From positions 45,613 through 109,612 of the forward strand of contig JAFEDD010000015.1 of the NCBI GenBank assembly GCA_018241765.1: a stretch of DNA of 64,000 nucleotides, read 5' to 3'. The first letter of the stretch is position 1; each line of letters begins with the position of its first letter. Made by a program: the position numbers and the translations under genes. The DNA comes from Pseudomonadota bacterium. GTDB taxonomy: Bacteria > Pseudomonadota > Gammaproteobacteria > Burkholderiales > Casimicrobiaceae. Of this stretch, positions 1 through 8,658 are shown piece by piece. The notes beneath the pieces are model-generated. The model saw only the letters and a program-made list of their open reading frames with translations, ran no database searches and was not told the DNA's origin.

Positions 1-492
1 CCATGCGGGATGGTTCCAGCGTGCCTCATCGTCGTGTTCGGCAGCGCGCTCGCGGGCGTCGTCGGGTGCGCGCAGGTAGTTGCGCAGCACGGCGTTGGCG
101 AACCCCTTGGCCGCACGGTGCACCGATTCGACCGCGGCCACCGCCTGCGACACGACGACGTGGGTCGCCGTCTTGCCGTGACCGAGCTGCGTCAGCGCGA
201 CCCACAAAATCGCCTCCACCAGCGGCGCCGGGCGTTGATGGGCGAAGAGCCGCACCACGCCACGCGCTTCCCCGAGAAAGCGCAAGGTGCTGTAGCTGAG
301 ATCGCTCAGGGCGGCACGCGCAGCACCGTCGAATCCGGCGAGATCGGCGCTGGCGAGCGCATGATCGAGGTTGCGCCCCTCGAGCACCGCGAGCACGACT
401 TCGGCGGCGCGACGTTGCACCAGCGCCAACGCCACGCCCGGAGCGGGCCTGGCGCTGCGGGCGGACGGCGGCGGTGCGGCGGCGTCGGTCAT
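1..492 (-). CDS. rsmB: 16S rRNA m5C967 methyltransferase RsmB (Sun), N-terminal part only
   Basis: Only the first 164 codons lie in the window and the gene runs off the left edge. The frame is open from ATG at 492 to base 1. The fragment is the NusB-like RNA-binding domain: an Ala/Pro-rich leader, then RRAAEVVLAVLEG, LSYSTLRFLGE, VSQAVAAVE and KGFANAVLRNYLR. It ends at RWNHPAW, the usual lead-in to the SAM-binding methyltransferase domain, which is outside the window. In the family the enzyme methylates C967 of 16S rRNA. The upstream Shine-Dalgarno sequence is weak, so the start could shift slightly. The identification rests on the succession of NusB-domain motifs and the conserved NHPxW. Confidence 0.85.
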   Translation of the reverse strand, partial: MTDAAAPPPSARSARPAPGVALALVQRRAAEVVLAVLEGRNLDHALASADLAGFDGAARAALSDLSYSTLRFLGEARGVVRLFAHQRPAPLVEAILWVALTQLGHGKTATHVVVSQAVAAVESVHRAAKGFANAVLRNYLRAPDDARERAAEHDDEARWNHPAW

Positions 493-582
493 CGCGCGAA
501 AGGTGTGGGCGGCAGGCGCCGCGACGAAGGATGCGTCGAGTGTAGCCGAGCGTCGGGCGCTGGCCCGGCGCCGCCGCGTCGG

Positions 583-999
583 CTACAGGTGGAAGTCGCC
601 TGCGGCTTCCGGTTGATAGAGCACGTCGTCGATGCGGATGAGGCGTTTGCCGTAGGGCACCGTCCATTCGACGACGTCGCCCTTGGCATAGCCGAGGATC
701 GAGGTGCCAACCGGCGCCAGCACCGAAATGCGTCCCTCGGCGACGTTGGCGTCCTTCGGAAACACCAGCACATAGGTCATCTTCTCGCCGGTCTTCTGGT
801 CGCTCAGCACCACCTTGGAATTCATGGTGACGACGTCCGGCGGCACCTCCGCCGAGGCGACGACGTCGGCGCGATCGAGTTCATCGGCAAGCGCTTCGAG
901 ATCCTTGCGGTCACGGCCACCGAACTCATCGGCCACGCTGATCAGCTCTTCCAGGCGAGCCTTGTCGAATTTGGTGATGAAGATCCTGCGTTCTTTCAT
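583..999 (-). CDS. rnk: Rnk-type nucleoside diphosphate kinase regulator
   Basis: This 138-residue protein has the Rnk layout: a short N-terminal helical part (FITKFDKARLEELI), then a GreA/GreB-like C-terminal FKBP-type fold with VVTMNSKVVLSD, VLVFPKDAN, ISVLAPVGTSILGY and VPYGKRLIRI. Rnk proteins bind RNA polymerase near the secondary channel, like Gre factors, but lack the long coiled coil needed for transcript cleavage. In gamma-proteobacteria they influence nucleoside diphosphate kinase levels. It lies downstream of nothing on its own strand and is divergent from the EcsC-family gene, so the roughly 210-bp gap from 1000 should hold both promoters. Length and motifs are normal. Confidence 0.9.
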   Translation of the reverse strand: MKERRIFITKFDKARLEELISVADEFGGRDRKDLEALADELDRADVVASAEVPPDVVTMNSKVVLSDQKTGEKMTYVLVFPKDANVAEGRISVLAPVGTSILGYAKGDVVEWTVPYGKRLIRIDDVLYQPEAAGDFHL

Positions 1000-1210
1000 G
1001 GTGCCATGGCCTCGTTCTTCGCCAGCGCTCGCGGCGCACGGCGGGCAAGGGTTGTCAAGGGTGTGTCAAGGGGCTGTCGGCATCGGGGCGGTTTCGGCGA
1101 ACGCCGCCTGCGACAATGGGATTTTGACATCATTGCGATCCTTGGGGTTCACGGCGCGGCCCGGTCGGGGTCGGCGCCCGCCCCGTTCGGCCGGGTTGGA
1201 GGGTTCATTC

Positions 1211-1996
1211 ATGCTCGAAGAGCAAGATCGCATCGCGCTCATGACCGCGCGCCAGTTGCTCGACAACCCGGGGCTCGCCGCGAAGCTCGCCAACTTCGTC
1301 GGCACGCCGGTCGAACGCGGCTTCGCGCTGCTGCCCTCGGCGTGGCGCGAGGTCGTCGACGATGCGGCGCACCAGGCCGTGCGGGCGGCGCTCCGTGTCG
1401 CGCTGTGGACGCTCGACCAGGGCGAGGCGGCGACCGCGAGGACGCCCGCCAATGCCTGGCACAAACTCGCCGCCGTCGCCTCGGGCGCGGCCGGTGGCGC
1501 CTTCGGACTGACCGCGTTGCCGCTGGAACTGCCGCTGTCCACCACCATCATGCTGCGCTCGATCGCGGACATCGCGCGCAGCGAGGGCGAAGACCTGCGT
1601 GGCGCCGACGCCCGCCTGCAATGCGTGCAGGTGTTGGCGCTGGGCGGTCGGGCGGCGAGTGACGATGCCGCCGAAATCGGCTATTTCGCGGCGCGGGCGG
1701 CCATGGCGCAGGCGGTGTCCGAGGCGGCCAGCCACCTCGCCGCGCACGGCCTTGGGCACCAGGGTGCGCCGGCGGTGGTGCGTCTCATCACGCAGATTGC
1801 AGGCCGCTTCTCGATCGTGGTGTCGGAGAAGGCGGCTGCGCAGGCGGTGCCGGTCGTCGGCGCGATCGGAGGGGCGGTCATCAACACGCTGTTCCTCGAT
1901 CATTTTCAGGACATGGCGCGCGGGCATTTCATCGTGCGGCGGCTGGAGCGCCACTACGGCGCCGTCGCCGTGCGCGAGGCGTGGGGCGCGCTTTGA
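1211..1996 (+). CDS. EcsC family protein
   Basis: A 261-residue protein of the EcsC family. Conserved segments include the N-terminal EEQDRIALMTARQLL, the central Gly/Ala-rich LAAVASGAAGGAFGLTALPLELPLSTTIMLR stretch (about residues 90-125), a second hydrophobic VGAIGGAVINTLFLDHFQ segment near the C-terminus, and a closing GHFIVRRLER. EcsC was named from a Bacillus ABC-transporter operon, but its biochemical role is unknown. The hydrophobic segments suggest membrane association. The start is ATG 1211 because GGAGGG lies at 1198-1203 with good spacing. An in-frame extension upstream to 815 would read through the promoter region antisense to rnk, so it is not used. The dispersed palindrome at 2061 follows 64 bp after the stop. 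Confidence 0.85.
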   Translation: MLEEQDRIALMTARQLLDNPGLAAKLANFVGTPVERGFALLPSAWREVVDDAAHQAVRAALRVALWTLDQGEAATARTPANAWHKLAAVASGAAGGAFGLTALPLELPLSTTIMLRSIADIARSEGEDLRGADARLQCVQVLALGGRAASDDAAEIGYFAARAAMAQAVSEAASHLAAHGLGHQGAPAVVRLITQIAGRFSIVVSEKAAAQAVPVVGAIGGAVINTLFLDHFQDMARGHFIVRRLERHYGAVAVREAWGAL

Positions 1997-2060
1997 GAGG
2001 CCAAGCGTCTTTCGGTCACGTCCAAGAAGCGCTCAGCCTCTGAGCTTCGTGTTGACGATA

Positions 2061-2176
2061 CAACTTTTTGCGTAAATGACGTCCATGACGGGCTTGCGTG
2101 CCGAAAACACCGCAAGTCGAGTTTTTACGGAATCGCGCTGCAAGCCTGTCATGGACGCCATTCCAGGCAAAAGTTG
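2061..2176. repeat. Dispersed palindromic element, copy 1 (about 118-bp family)
   Basis: The ends are inverted CAACTTTTT and AAAAGTTG. Inside them, left arm GTCCATGACGGGCTTGC pairs with right arm GCAAGCCTGTCATGGAC, around a central CAAGTCGAGTTTT. It lies between the EcsC gene and the DUF3079 gene and contains no reading frame. Related copies are at 11198, 19086, 29085, 31101, 33588 and 49473. Confidence 0.85.
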
Positions 2177-2291
2177 ATGCAAACAATGGGCGTTCTGATT
2201 GACGGATCGGGCCCGGATTGATCTGGGTCAAGGAGGCTGCGGTGCGCGAAGCGGAGACTACTCGGTTGCAGTGACTCGCGCTGCCCACGCC

Positions 2292-2513
2292 ATGGCCAAA
2301 AAGTTTCCCCTTCGACCGGCCCACCCCGAGCGCAACTGCTGGGGTTGCGACAAATTCTGCGCCGCCAACGCGATGGCCTGCGGCAACGGCACCTCGCGCA
2401 CCCAGCATCCGGTGGAATTCTTCGGCGACGATTGGTTTGAATGGGAGCCGCCGTCCGCTTCGCCGCTGCCATCGACGCTCGCCGAGGCGGCGACCGAACC
2501 GCAGTCATCCTGA
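2292..2513 (+). CDS. DUF3079 family small Cys-rich protein
   Basis: A 73-residue protein matching DUF3079 as I know it: MAKKFPLRPAHPERNCWGCD, then FCAANAMACGNG and RTQHPVEFFGDDW. The four closely spaced cysteines (CWGC, FC, AC) look like a metal site, but no function is established. The start is ATG 2292, where family similarity begins. The frame extends upstream to 2199 without family-like sequence. The acidic, Ser/Pro-rich last 20 residues vary in the family. The convergent uvrA gene ends 11 bp after the stop. Confidence 0.85.
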   Translation: MAKKFPLRPAHPERNCWGCDKFCAANAMACGNGTSRTQHPVEFFGDDWFEWEPPSASPLPSTLAEAATEPQSS

Positions 2514-2523
2514 CCGCAAAACC

Positions 2524-5500
2524 TCACGGCGAGCGCAGAAACGCTGCGAGCACGGCCCCGGTGTGTGACTTGGTCCGGGTCTTGAGCAGCGTCGCCACAT
2601 CGCCCGCGACGACGACGGTGCCGCCACCGGTGCCGCCCTCCGGGCCCATGTCGATGATCCAGTCGGCCTCGGCGATCAGGTCGAGGTTGTGCTCGATCAG
2701 CACCACCGTGTTGCCGGCGTCGACCAGGCGATGCAGCACATGAATCAGCTTCTCCACGTCCGCCATGTGCAGGCCGACGGTCGGCTCGTCGAGCACGTAG
2801 AGCGTGTGCGGCGCGCGGCTGGCGCGACCACCGCGCGGAGCCGGAGCGTCGGTGCGGACCTTGGCCAGTTCGGTGACCAGCTTGATGCGCTGCGCTTCGC
2901 CGCCCGAGAGCGTCGGGCTGGGCTGCCCCAGCGTGAGATAACCGAGCCCGACATCCTGCATCAGCTTCAGGGGATGGCGGATGGACGGCATCGTCGCGAA
3001 GAACTCGACGGCGTCGTCGACGTTCATCGCCAGCACGTCACCGATGGATTTTTCGCGCCACAGCACGGAGAGCGTCTCGCTGTTGAAGCGCGCGCCGTTG
3101 CACACGTCGCAGGGCAGCTTCACGTCGGGCAGGAAGTTCATCTCCACGGTGACCATGCCGGCCCCGGCGCAGACGTCGCAGCGGCCACCGGCCGTGTTGA
3201 ACGAAAAGCGGCCCGGCCCGTAGCCGCGCATCTTCGCCTCCGAGGTCTCGGCGTAGAGGCGGCGGATGTTGTCCCAGAAACCGACATAGGTGGCCGGACA
3301 CGAGCGCGGTGTCTTGCCGATGGGTGACTGGTCGACTTCCAGCACGCGGTCCACGTCCTCCCACCCGGTCAGGGATTGGCAGCCGGTCAGCGCCGGCGGC
3401 TTCTTTCTTGTGTTGCGCGCGGCGACGAGAGCTTGCAGATTTTCGTGAAGCACCTCGCGGGCGAGCGTGGACTTGCCCGAGCCCGAGACGCCGGTGATCA
3501 CGGAAAGACGCGAAAGCGGCAACGACGTCGAGACGTTGTTCAGGTTGTGCAGCGAGGCGCCCACCACATCCAGCCACATGGGGCTCTCCCCGCCGGAGGG
3601 GGAAGGGTTCGCGAGAGGGGGGCGCTTGCCGGTTCGCGCTCGACTTGCGGCCTTTGCAGCCGCCCCCTCTCCCGCGCGAGGGGGGAGGGGTGATCGGGTG
3701 TGCAGCGGATGTTGGATCGGCTGCTTGAGAAATTGGCCGGTGACCGATTTCGGGTTCGCCTTCAATTCCTCTGCGGTGCCCTCGGCCACGATCTCGCCGC
3801 CGCGCACACCGGCGCCCGGTCCGAGATCGATGATGTGGTGTGCGCGCCGGATGGTGTCTTCGTCATGCTCGACGACGATCAGCGTGTTGCCCTTCGCCTG
3901 CAATTTTTCCAGCGTATCGAGCAGCACGCGGTTGTCGCGCGCATGCAGCCCGATGGTGGGCTCGTCGAGCACATAGGCCACGCCTTGCAGGTTCGACCCC
4001 AGCTGCGCGGCCAGACGAATGCGTTGCGCCTCGCCGCCGGAGAGCGTCGGCGCCGAGCGGTCGAGCGTCAGATAGCCGAGCCCCACCTCCTGCAGGAAGG
4101 CCAACCGTGATTTCACCTCGACCAGAATGTCGCGTGCGATTTCCTCCTCGCGTGCCGAGAGCTTCAGCGCATCGACGAAGCGTTCGACCTCGATCACCGA
4201 CTGCGCGACGACCGTGTGAATGCCGCGCTCACGAAAACGCACGTTGCGCGCGACCGGGTTGAGCCGCGCACCCTCGCACGCCGCGCAGCGTTCGAATGCC
4301 GCCTTGGCATCGAGGAAGGCATCGAGCTCGCGGTCGGCGAATTCTTCGCTGACGCGGTCGTCGCGCTTGAAACCTTTCACGCTCTCGCCGGTGCCCTGGC
4401 AGCTCGTGCACCAGCCGTGCTTGCTGTTGAATGAGAACAGCCGTGGATCGAGTTCAGTGAAGCTCGTGCCGCAACTGGGGCACGCGCGTTTGGTGGAGAA
4501 CACCGTCAGCTCGGCCTCACCACTGCCCTTCCGCCACGCCAGAACCTGCACCACACCCTTGCCGTAGTCGAGCCCGGACGCCAGCGCCGCGCGCAGTTCC
4601 TGCTCGCGCCTGGCGGCCACTTCGACCGTGGCGATCGGCAATTCGATGTTGTGCTCGGCAAAACGGTCGAGCCGCGGCCACGGCGCCACCGCGATCAGCT
4701 CAGCGTCCACACGCAAGTGGGTGAAGCCCTTGCCCTTCGCCCATTTGGCGAGGTCGGTGTAGAGCCCCTTGCGGTTGACCACCAGCGGCGCGAGGATCGT
4801 CGCGTGCCGGCCCTTGCATTCCTTCGATACGCGGGCGACGATGGCGTCGAGCGACTGCGGTTCGATCGGCACGTCGCAGCTCGGGCAATACTGCGTGCCG
4901 AGCTTCATCCACAGGAGCCGCAGGAAGTGATAGATCTCGGTCAGCGTGGCGACGGTGGACTTGCGCCCGCCGCGCGACACACGCTGCTCGATCGCCACCG
5001 TCGGCGGAATGCCGTGGATGGCGTCCACGTCCGGCCGCGCCGAGGGCTGCACGAACTGCCGCGCATAGGCGTTGAGCGATTCGAGGTAGCGGCGCTGCCC
5101 TTCGTTGAAGATGATGTCGAACGCGAGCGTCGACTTGCCGGAGCCGGACGGGCCGGTGATGACCGTGAAGCCGCGGGCCGGAATCTCCACGCTCAGGTTT
5201 TTCAGGTTGTGCTCACGCGCGTGCAGCACGCTGATGCTGCGGGCGACGGCGCGACGCAGGTACGCACCCGCTGGCTCGGCGGCCCGGGTCGAGCGCGCGG
5301 ATTCGGCGAGCGCCGCGAGATCGCGGTCGTAGTCATTGAGCGCCTTCCCCGTGTGCGAGCGCGGTGCGTGCCGGATCGCATCCGGCGTGCCGGTGAAGAG
5401 CACCTCGCCGCCGGCGTCGCCGCCTTCCGGGCCGAGATCGATCAGCCAGTCGCTGGCGTGAATGACGTCGAGATTGTGCTCGATGACGATGATCGAATGG

Positions 5501-8500
5501 CCGGCATCGAGCAGCTTGTCGAACGCCGCGAGCAGCGTCGCGATGTCGTCGAAATGCAGGCCGGTGGTCGGTTCATCGAACACGAACAGCGTGCCGCGCC
5601 GATCGCTCACCGAGCGAGCCCCGGCCGGCGCGCGCGACTCGGTCTGACCCCCTCTCGCCAGCGCAAGGGAGGGTGGGGATGGGACATGCGCTTCGGCGGT
5701 ATGACCCCCTCTCCCTCGGGGAGAGGGTTGGGGTGAGGGAACCCGCCCCGCGCCGGAGGGCTTTTTCTCCAAGCGCTCCACACTTTGCGCCAGATGGCCC
5801 GCGAGCTTCAGCCGCTGCGCCTCGCCGCCGGAGAGCGTGGGCACCGGCTGCCCCAACCGCACGTAATCGAGCCCGACATCGGCCAGCGGTTGCAGCGTGC
5901 GCAACACCTCGGCGCCGCCCTTGATGTCGCCGAAGAAATCGATCGCCTCGCGCACCGTCAAGTCCAGCACATCGCTGATGCTGCGGCCGCCGACCTTCAC
6001 CTCGCGCACCTCGGCGCGAAAGCGCGTGCCGTCGCAGTCGGGGCAGCGCAGATAGACGTCGGAGAGGAATTGCATCTCGACGTGCTCGAAGCCGGCGCCG
6101 GAGCAGGTCGGGCAGCGTCCGTTGCCGGCGTTGAAGCTGAAGGTGCCGGCCGTGTAGCCGCGCTCCACCGCCAGCGTGGCACGGGCGAAGATGGCGCGGA
6201 TCGCATCGAAGGCGCCGACGAAGCTCGCGGGGTTGGAGCGTGACGACTTGCCGATCGGCGACTGGTCGACGAACACCACATCGTCGAGGTTCTGATGCCC
6301 GAGCAAGAGGTCGTAGTGCCCTGGCGCCTCGGTCGTCTTGCCCTTCGCCTTCATCAGGGCCGGCACCAGCACGTCCTGCACCAGACTCGACTTGCCGGAA
6401 CCGGAGACCCCGGTGACGGTGACCAGCCCGTGCAGCGGAAACTGCACGTCGATCCCTTTGAGATTGTTCTCGCGGGCGCCGATGAGCGCGAGGCGATGCC
6501 GCTCGTCCTGTTCGAGCCCCCGCGGGCGCCGCCTGATCCGTTCGCGTCCGAGCAGATACGCCGCCGTTCGTGAATCGGTCGTGGCGGCCAGTTCGCGCGG
6601 CGAACCGTCGAAGATGATGCGACCGCCACGCTCGCCGGGGCCGGGGCCGATGTCGAGCAGACGGTCGGCGGCGAACATGATCTGCGGGTCATGCTCGACG
6701 ACGACCAGCGTGTTGCCGGCACTCTTGAGCCGTTGCATGACGCCGATGATGCGCGTCATGTCGCGCGGGTGCAGGCCGATGGAGGGCTCGTCGAGCACGA
6801 ACAGCGTGTTGGTCAGCGAGGTGCCGAGCGCGGTGGTGAGGTTGATGCGCTGCACCTCGCCGCCGGAGAGCGTGCGGCTCTGACGATCGAGCGTCAGGTA
6901 GCCGAGCCCGACGTCGCACAGATAGCCGAGCCGCGAACGCACTTCGCCCAGCACCAGCTCGCCCGCCTCGTCGATGACGGCGCCGGAAGCCGCGAAATCG
7001 AGCGACACGAAAAACTGCCGCAAGCGTTCGATCGGCAGCAGCATCAGGTCGTGGAGGGTCAGGCCGGGCAGCGCCTCCAGCGTGTCGCGCGAAAAGCGGA
7101 AATGGCGTGGCGAGAAGCGCTTCGATGGCGCAAGCACGGCGTCGGCATTGGCCTTCGAGCCGATCCGGAAGTCGAGCGAACCCGGCTTCAGCCGAGCGCC
7201 TTCGCAGGCCGGGCATTGCGTGTAGGCGCGGTATTTCGACAACAGCACGCGGATGTGCATCTTGTAGGCCTTCGATTCCAGCCAGTCGAAGAAGCGCATG
7301 ACGCCGTACCACTTCTTGTTGGCGTCCTTCTCCCACGAACGCCAGCTGTCGTCGCCCTCGATCACGTAGCGCCGGTCGTTCGGCCCGAGGTCGCGGAACG
7401 GCACATCCATCGGGATGTTGCGCGCCGTCATGTATTTTTTGAGATCGTCCTGGCACTCCTTGAAGCTCGCCGTCTGCCACGGCTTGATCGCGCCCTCGGC
7501 GAGCGTCTTCCCCTCGTCCGGAATCACCAGCCCGAGATCGACACCGATCACGCGGCCGAAGCCGCGGCACGTCTCGCAGGCGCCGAGCGGGTTGTTGAAC
7601 GAAAACGACGACGGGTGCGGTTCGGCGTAGGTGATGTCGCAGGCGGGGCAGTGCAGGTCGGCGGAATAGCGCCAGACCCCGGGCTCTGTAGGAGCGGCTC
7701 CGCCGCGACCTGCCTCATCATCGCCAACGCTGGGTCGCGGCAAAGCCGCTCCTACCGTTGGCGTATCCAGCAAAAACACATTCACCCGTCCCTTGCCGTG
7801 GCGCAGCGCGGCCTCCAGCGCCTCCATCACGCGTGCGCGTTCGGCGCTGCCGATGCGCAGGCGGTCCTGCACCACGTGCAGCACGGTGGCGCCGTCGCGC
7901 CGCTCCTGGTGGTGGACGCGCGTGTAGCCCTGTGCCGACAGAAACTGCTCGACCTCGGCCTCCTTGAAGTTCTCCGGCACCGTCACCGGAAAGCTGATCG
8001 CGACGCGCGGATCGCCCGCCTTTGCCGCCCGCAGCTTGAGATCGACGAAGATGGAATCGGCCGTGTCGCGCTGCACCCGTTGCCCGCAGCCCTCACAATG
8101 GAGCGCCGCGAAGCGCGCGAACATCAGCTTCAGGTGATCGTTCACCTCGGTCATGGTGCCGACCGTCGAGCGCGAGGTGCGCACCGGGTTGGTCTGGTCG
8201 ATCGCGATGGCCGGCGGGATGCCCTCGATGCGCTCCACCTGCGGCTTGTCCATGCGGTCGAGGAACTGCCGCGCATACGGCGAGAAGGTTTCGACGTATC
8301 GGCGCTGGCCCTCGGCGTAGAGCGTGTCGAACACCAGCGAGGACTTGCCCGAACCGGACACGCCGGTCACCACCGTCAGCTCGCCGGTGTGGATGTCGAG
8401 ATCGAGGTTTCTGAGGTTGTTCTGCCGCGCACCGCGGATGCGGATGTCGGTGGCGGCAGCCGTCGGCGGTGGCACGCGCGAGGACGGGGACGATGTGCGC

Positions 8501-8520
8501 TTGCGCTTGCCTTGGGTCAT
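2524..8520 (-). CDS. uvrA: Tandem (double-length) excinuclease ABC subunit UvrA
   Basis: A 1998-residue fusion of two complete UvrA units, with four ABC ATPase modules. UvrA dimers recognise helix-distorting lesions and load UvrB in nucleotide excision repair. Walker A motifs GVSGSGKS, GVSGSGKS, GPSGSGKS and GVSGSGKS lie near residues 53, 707, 1127 and 1680. LSGGE signatures lie near 550, 897, 1493 and 1870, each followed by a DEP Walker B (DEPSIGLH, DEPTTGLH, DEPTIGLH, DEPTVGLH). CxxC zinc-binding pairs are kept in each unit. Fused UvrA of roughly 1900 residues is known in some betaproteobacteria and xanthomonads. This one is enlarged by three palindrome-derived in-frame inserts, near residues 255-278, 926-958 and 1610-1646, all between conserved motifs. 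A LexA box lies upstream at 8592. Whether a separate ordinary uvrA exists elsewhere in the genome cannot be seen. Confidence 0.95.
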   Translation of the reverse strand: MTQGKRKRTSSPSSRVPPPTAAATDIRIRGARQNNLRNLDLDIHTGELTVVTGVSGSGKSSLVFDTLYAEGQRRYVETFSPYARQFLDRMDKPQVERIEGIPPAIAIDQTNPVRTSRSTVGTMTEVNDHLKLMFARFAALHCEGCGQRVQRDTADSIFVDLKLRAAKAGDPRVAISFPVTVPENFKEAEVEQFLSAQGYTRVHHQERRDGATVLHVVQDRLRIGSAERARVMEALEAALRHGKGRVNVFLLDTPTVGAALPRPSVGDDEAGRGGAAPTEPGVWRYSADLHCPACDITYAEPHPSSFSFNNPLGACETCRGFGRVIGVDLGLVIPDEGKTLAEGAIKPWQTASFKECQDDLKKYMTARNIPMDVPFRDLGPNDRRYVIEGDDSWRSWEKDANKKWYGVMRFFDWLESKAYKMHIRVLLSKYRAYTQCPACEGARLKPGSLDFRIGSKANADAVLAPSKRFSPRHFRFSRDTLEALPGLTLHDLMLLPIERLRQFFVSLDFAASGAVIDEAGELVLGEVRSRLGYLCDVGLGYLTLDRQSRTLSGGEVQRINLTTALGTSLTNTLFVLDEPSIGLHPRDMTRIIGVMQRLKSAGNTLVVVEHDPQIMFAADRLLDIGPGPGERGGRIIFDGSPRELAATTDSRTAAYLLGRERIRRRPRGLEQDERHRLALIGARENNLKGIDVQFPLHGLVTVTGVSGSGKSSLVQDVLVPALMKAKGKTTEAPGHYDLLLGHQNLDDVVFVDQSPIGKSSRSNPASFVGAFDAIRAIFARATLAVERGYTAGTFSFNAGNGRCPTCSGAGFEHVEMQFLSDVYLRCPDCDGTRFRAEVREVKVGGRSISDVLDLTVREAIDFFGDIKGGAEVLRTLQPLADVGLDYVRLGQPVPTLSGGEAQRLKLAGHLAQSVERLEKKPSGAGRVPSPQPSPRGRGGHTAEAHVPSPPSLALARGGQTESRAPAGARSVSDRRGTLFVFDEPTTGLHFDDIATLLAAFDKLLDAGHSIIVIEHNLDVIHASDWLIDLGPEGGDAGGEVLFTGTPDAIRHAPRSHTGKALNDYDRDLAALAESARSTRAAEPAGAYLRRAVARSISVLHAREHNLKNLSVEIPARGFTVITGPSGSGKSTLAFDIIFNEGQRRYLESLNAYARQFVQPSARPDVDAIHGIPPTVAIEQRVSRGGRKSTVATLTEIYHFLRLLWMKLGTQYCPSCDVPIEPQSLDAIVARVSKECKGRHATILAPLVVNRKGLYTDLAKWAKGKGFTHLRVDAELIAVAPWPRLDRFAEHNIELPIATVEVAARREQELRAALASGLDYGKGVVQVLAWRKGSGEAELTVFSTKRACPSCGTSFTELDPRLFSFNSKHGWCTSCQGTGESVKGFKRDDRVSEEFADRELDAFLDAKAAFERCAACEGARLNPVARNVRFRERGIHTVVAQSVIEVERFVDALKLSAREEEIARDILVEVKSRLAFLQEVGLGYLTLDRSAPTLSGGEAQRIRLAAQLGSNLQGVAYVLDEPTIGLHARDNRVLLDTLEKLQAKGNTLIVVEHDEDTIRRAHHIIDLGPGAGVRGGEIVAEGTAEELKANPKSVTGQFLKQPIQHPLHTRSPLPPRAGEGAAAKAASRARTGKRPPLANPSPSGGESPMWLDVVGASLHNLNNVSTSLPLSRLSVITGVSGSGKSTLAREVLHENLQALVAARNTRKKPPALTGCQSLTGWEDVDRVLEVDQSPIGKTPRSCPATYVGFWDNIRRLYAETSEAKMRGYGPGRFSFNTAGGRCDVCAGAGMVTVEMNFLPDVKLPCDVCNGARFNSETLSVLWREKSIGDVLAMNVDDAVEFFATMPSIRHPLKLMQDVGLGYLTLGQPSPTLSGGEAQRIKLVTELAKVRTDAPAPRGGRASRAPHTLYVLDEPTVGLHMADVEKLIHVLHRLVDAGNTVVLIEHNLDLIAEADWIIDMGPEGGTGGGTVVVAGDVATLLKTRTKSHTGAVLAAFLRSP
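3581..3690. repeat. REP-like palindrome pair inside uvrA (CCCTCTCCC type)
   Basis: Two GC-rich hairpins lie about 40 bp apart. The first, 3581-3620, has CTCTCCCC opposite GGGGGAAGGG plus a GAGAGGGG tail. The second, 3663-3690, has CCCCTCTCCC opposite GGGGGGAGGGG. They are translated in frame as a Pro/Ala/Arg-rich stretch (about residues 1610-1646) between ATPase modules 3 and 4 of UvrA. They resemble the widespread CCCTCTCCC-GGGAGAGGG extragenic palindromes. Confidence 0.8.
5646..5740. repeat. REP-like palindrome pair inside uvrA (CCCTCTCCC type)
   Basis: The first unit, 5648-5682, is CCCCCTCTCGCC followed by AAGGGAGGGTGGGGATGGG. The second, 5704-5739, is a clean CCCTCTCCC-TCG-GGGAGAGGG hairpin followed by TTGGGGTGAGGG. 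The pair sits in frame between the LSGGE signature (about residue 897) and Walker B (about 977) of ATPase module 2. In ordinary UvrA those two motifs are separated by only about 20 residues. Confidence 0.85.
7688..7755. repeat. REP-like palindrome inside uvrA (GTAGGAGCGGC type)
   Basis: Left arm GTAGGAGCGGCTCCGCCGCG and right arm CGCGGCAAAGCCGCTCCTAC are near-perfect inverted repeats around a 24-bp spacer. They encode about residues 255-278 of UvrA, just before the first CPAC zinc pair. The GTAGGAGCGGC sequence resembles a REP class common in pseudomonads and xanthomonads. It is a different class from the other two palindromes in this gene. Confidence 0.85.
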
Positions 8521-8591
8521 GAACAGCGGCGGATACGAAACGGCGACGACGCGCTGCTTCCGCCGCGCGTTCGTCCGCTAGTGTACGCGTC

Positions 8592-8611
8592 TACTGTATT
8601 TGCCGACAGTA
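8592..8611 (-). promoter_or_regulatory. LexA (SOS) box upstream of uvrA
   Basis: The sequence is TACTGT, eight bases, then ACAGTA. This is the full symmetric LexA operator (CTGT-N8-ACAG with matching outer TA pairs). It lies 72 bp upstream of the uvrA start, and on the minus strand a plausible -10 TACACT lies just downstream (about 8579-8584), so bound LexA would cover the -35 region. SOS control of uvrA is known in many proteobacteria. Confidence 0.85.
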
Positions 8612-8617
8612 AGTGGC

Positions 8618-8645
8618 GTCGGCGCCGCACGGGAGCGGCACCGAC
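8618..8645 (-). terminator. Strong hairpin after the subtilase gene
   Basis: On the minus strand an 11-bp stem, GTCGGTGCCGC opposite GCGGCGCCGAC with one G-T pair, lies 14 bp after the subtilase stop and just before the uvrA LexA box. It has no following T-run, so it may only stabilise the 3' end rather than terminate by itself. Confidence 0.45.
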
Positions 8646-8658
8646 GTGCGGGGGACGA

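Noticed and set aside
10-1662. A 550-codon plus-strand frame at the left edge
   Set aside because: It covers rsmB and rnk in antisense and enters the EcsC gene in another frame. Its residues are typical shadow composition.
2061-2176. Simple rho-independent terminator for the 118-bp palindromes
   Set aside because: Copies also lie between divergent genes, the stems are far longer than terminators, and no T-run follows the inner stem.
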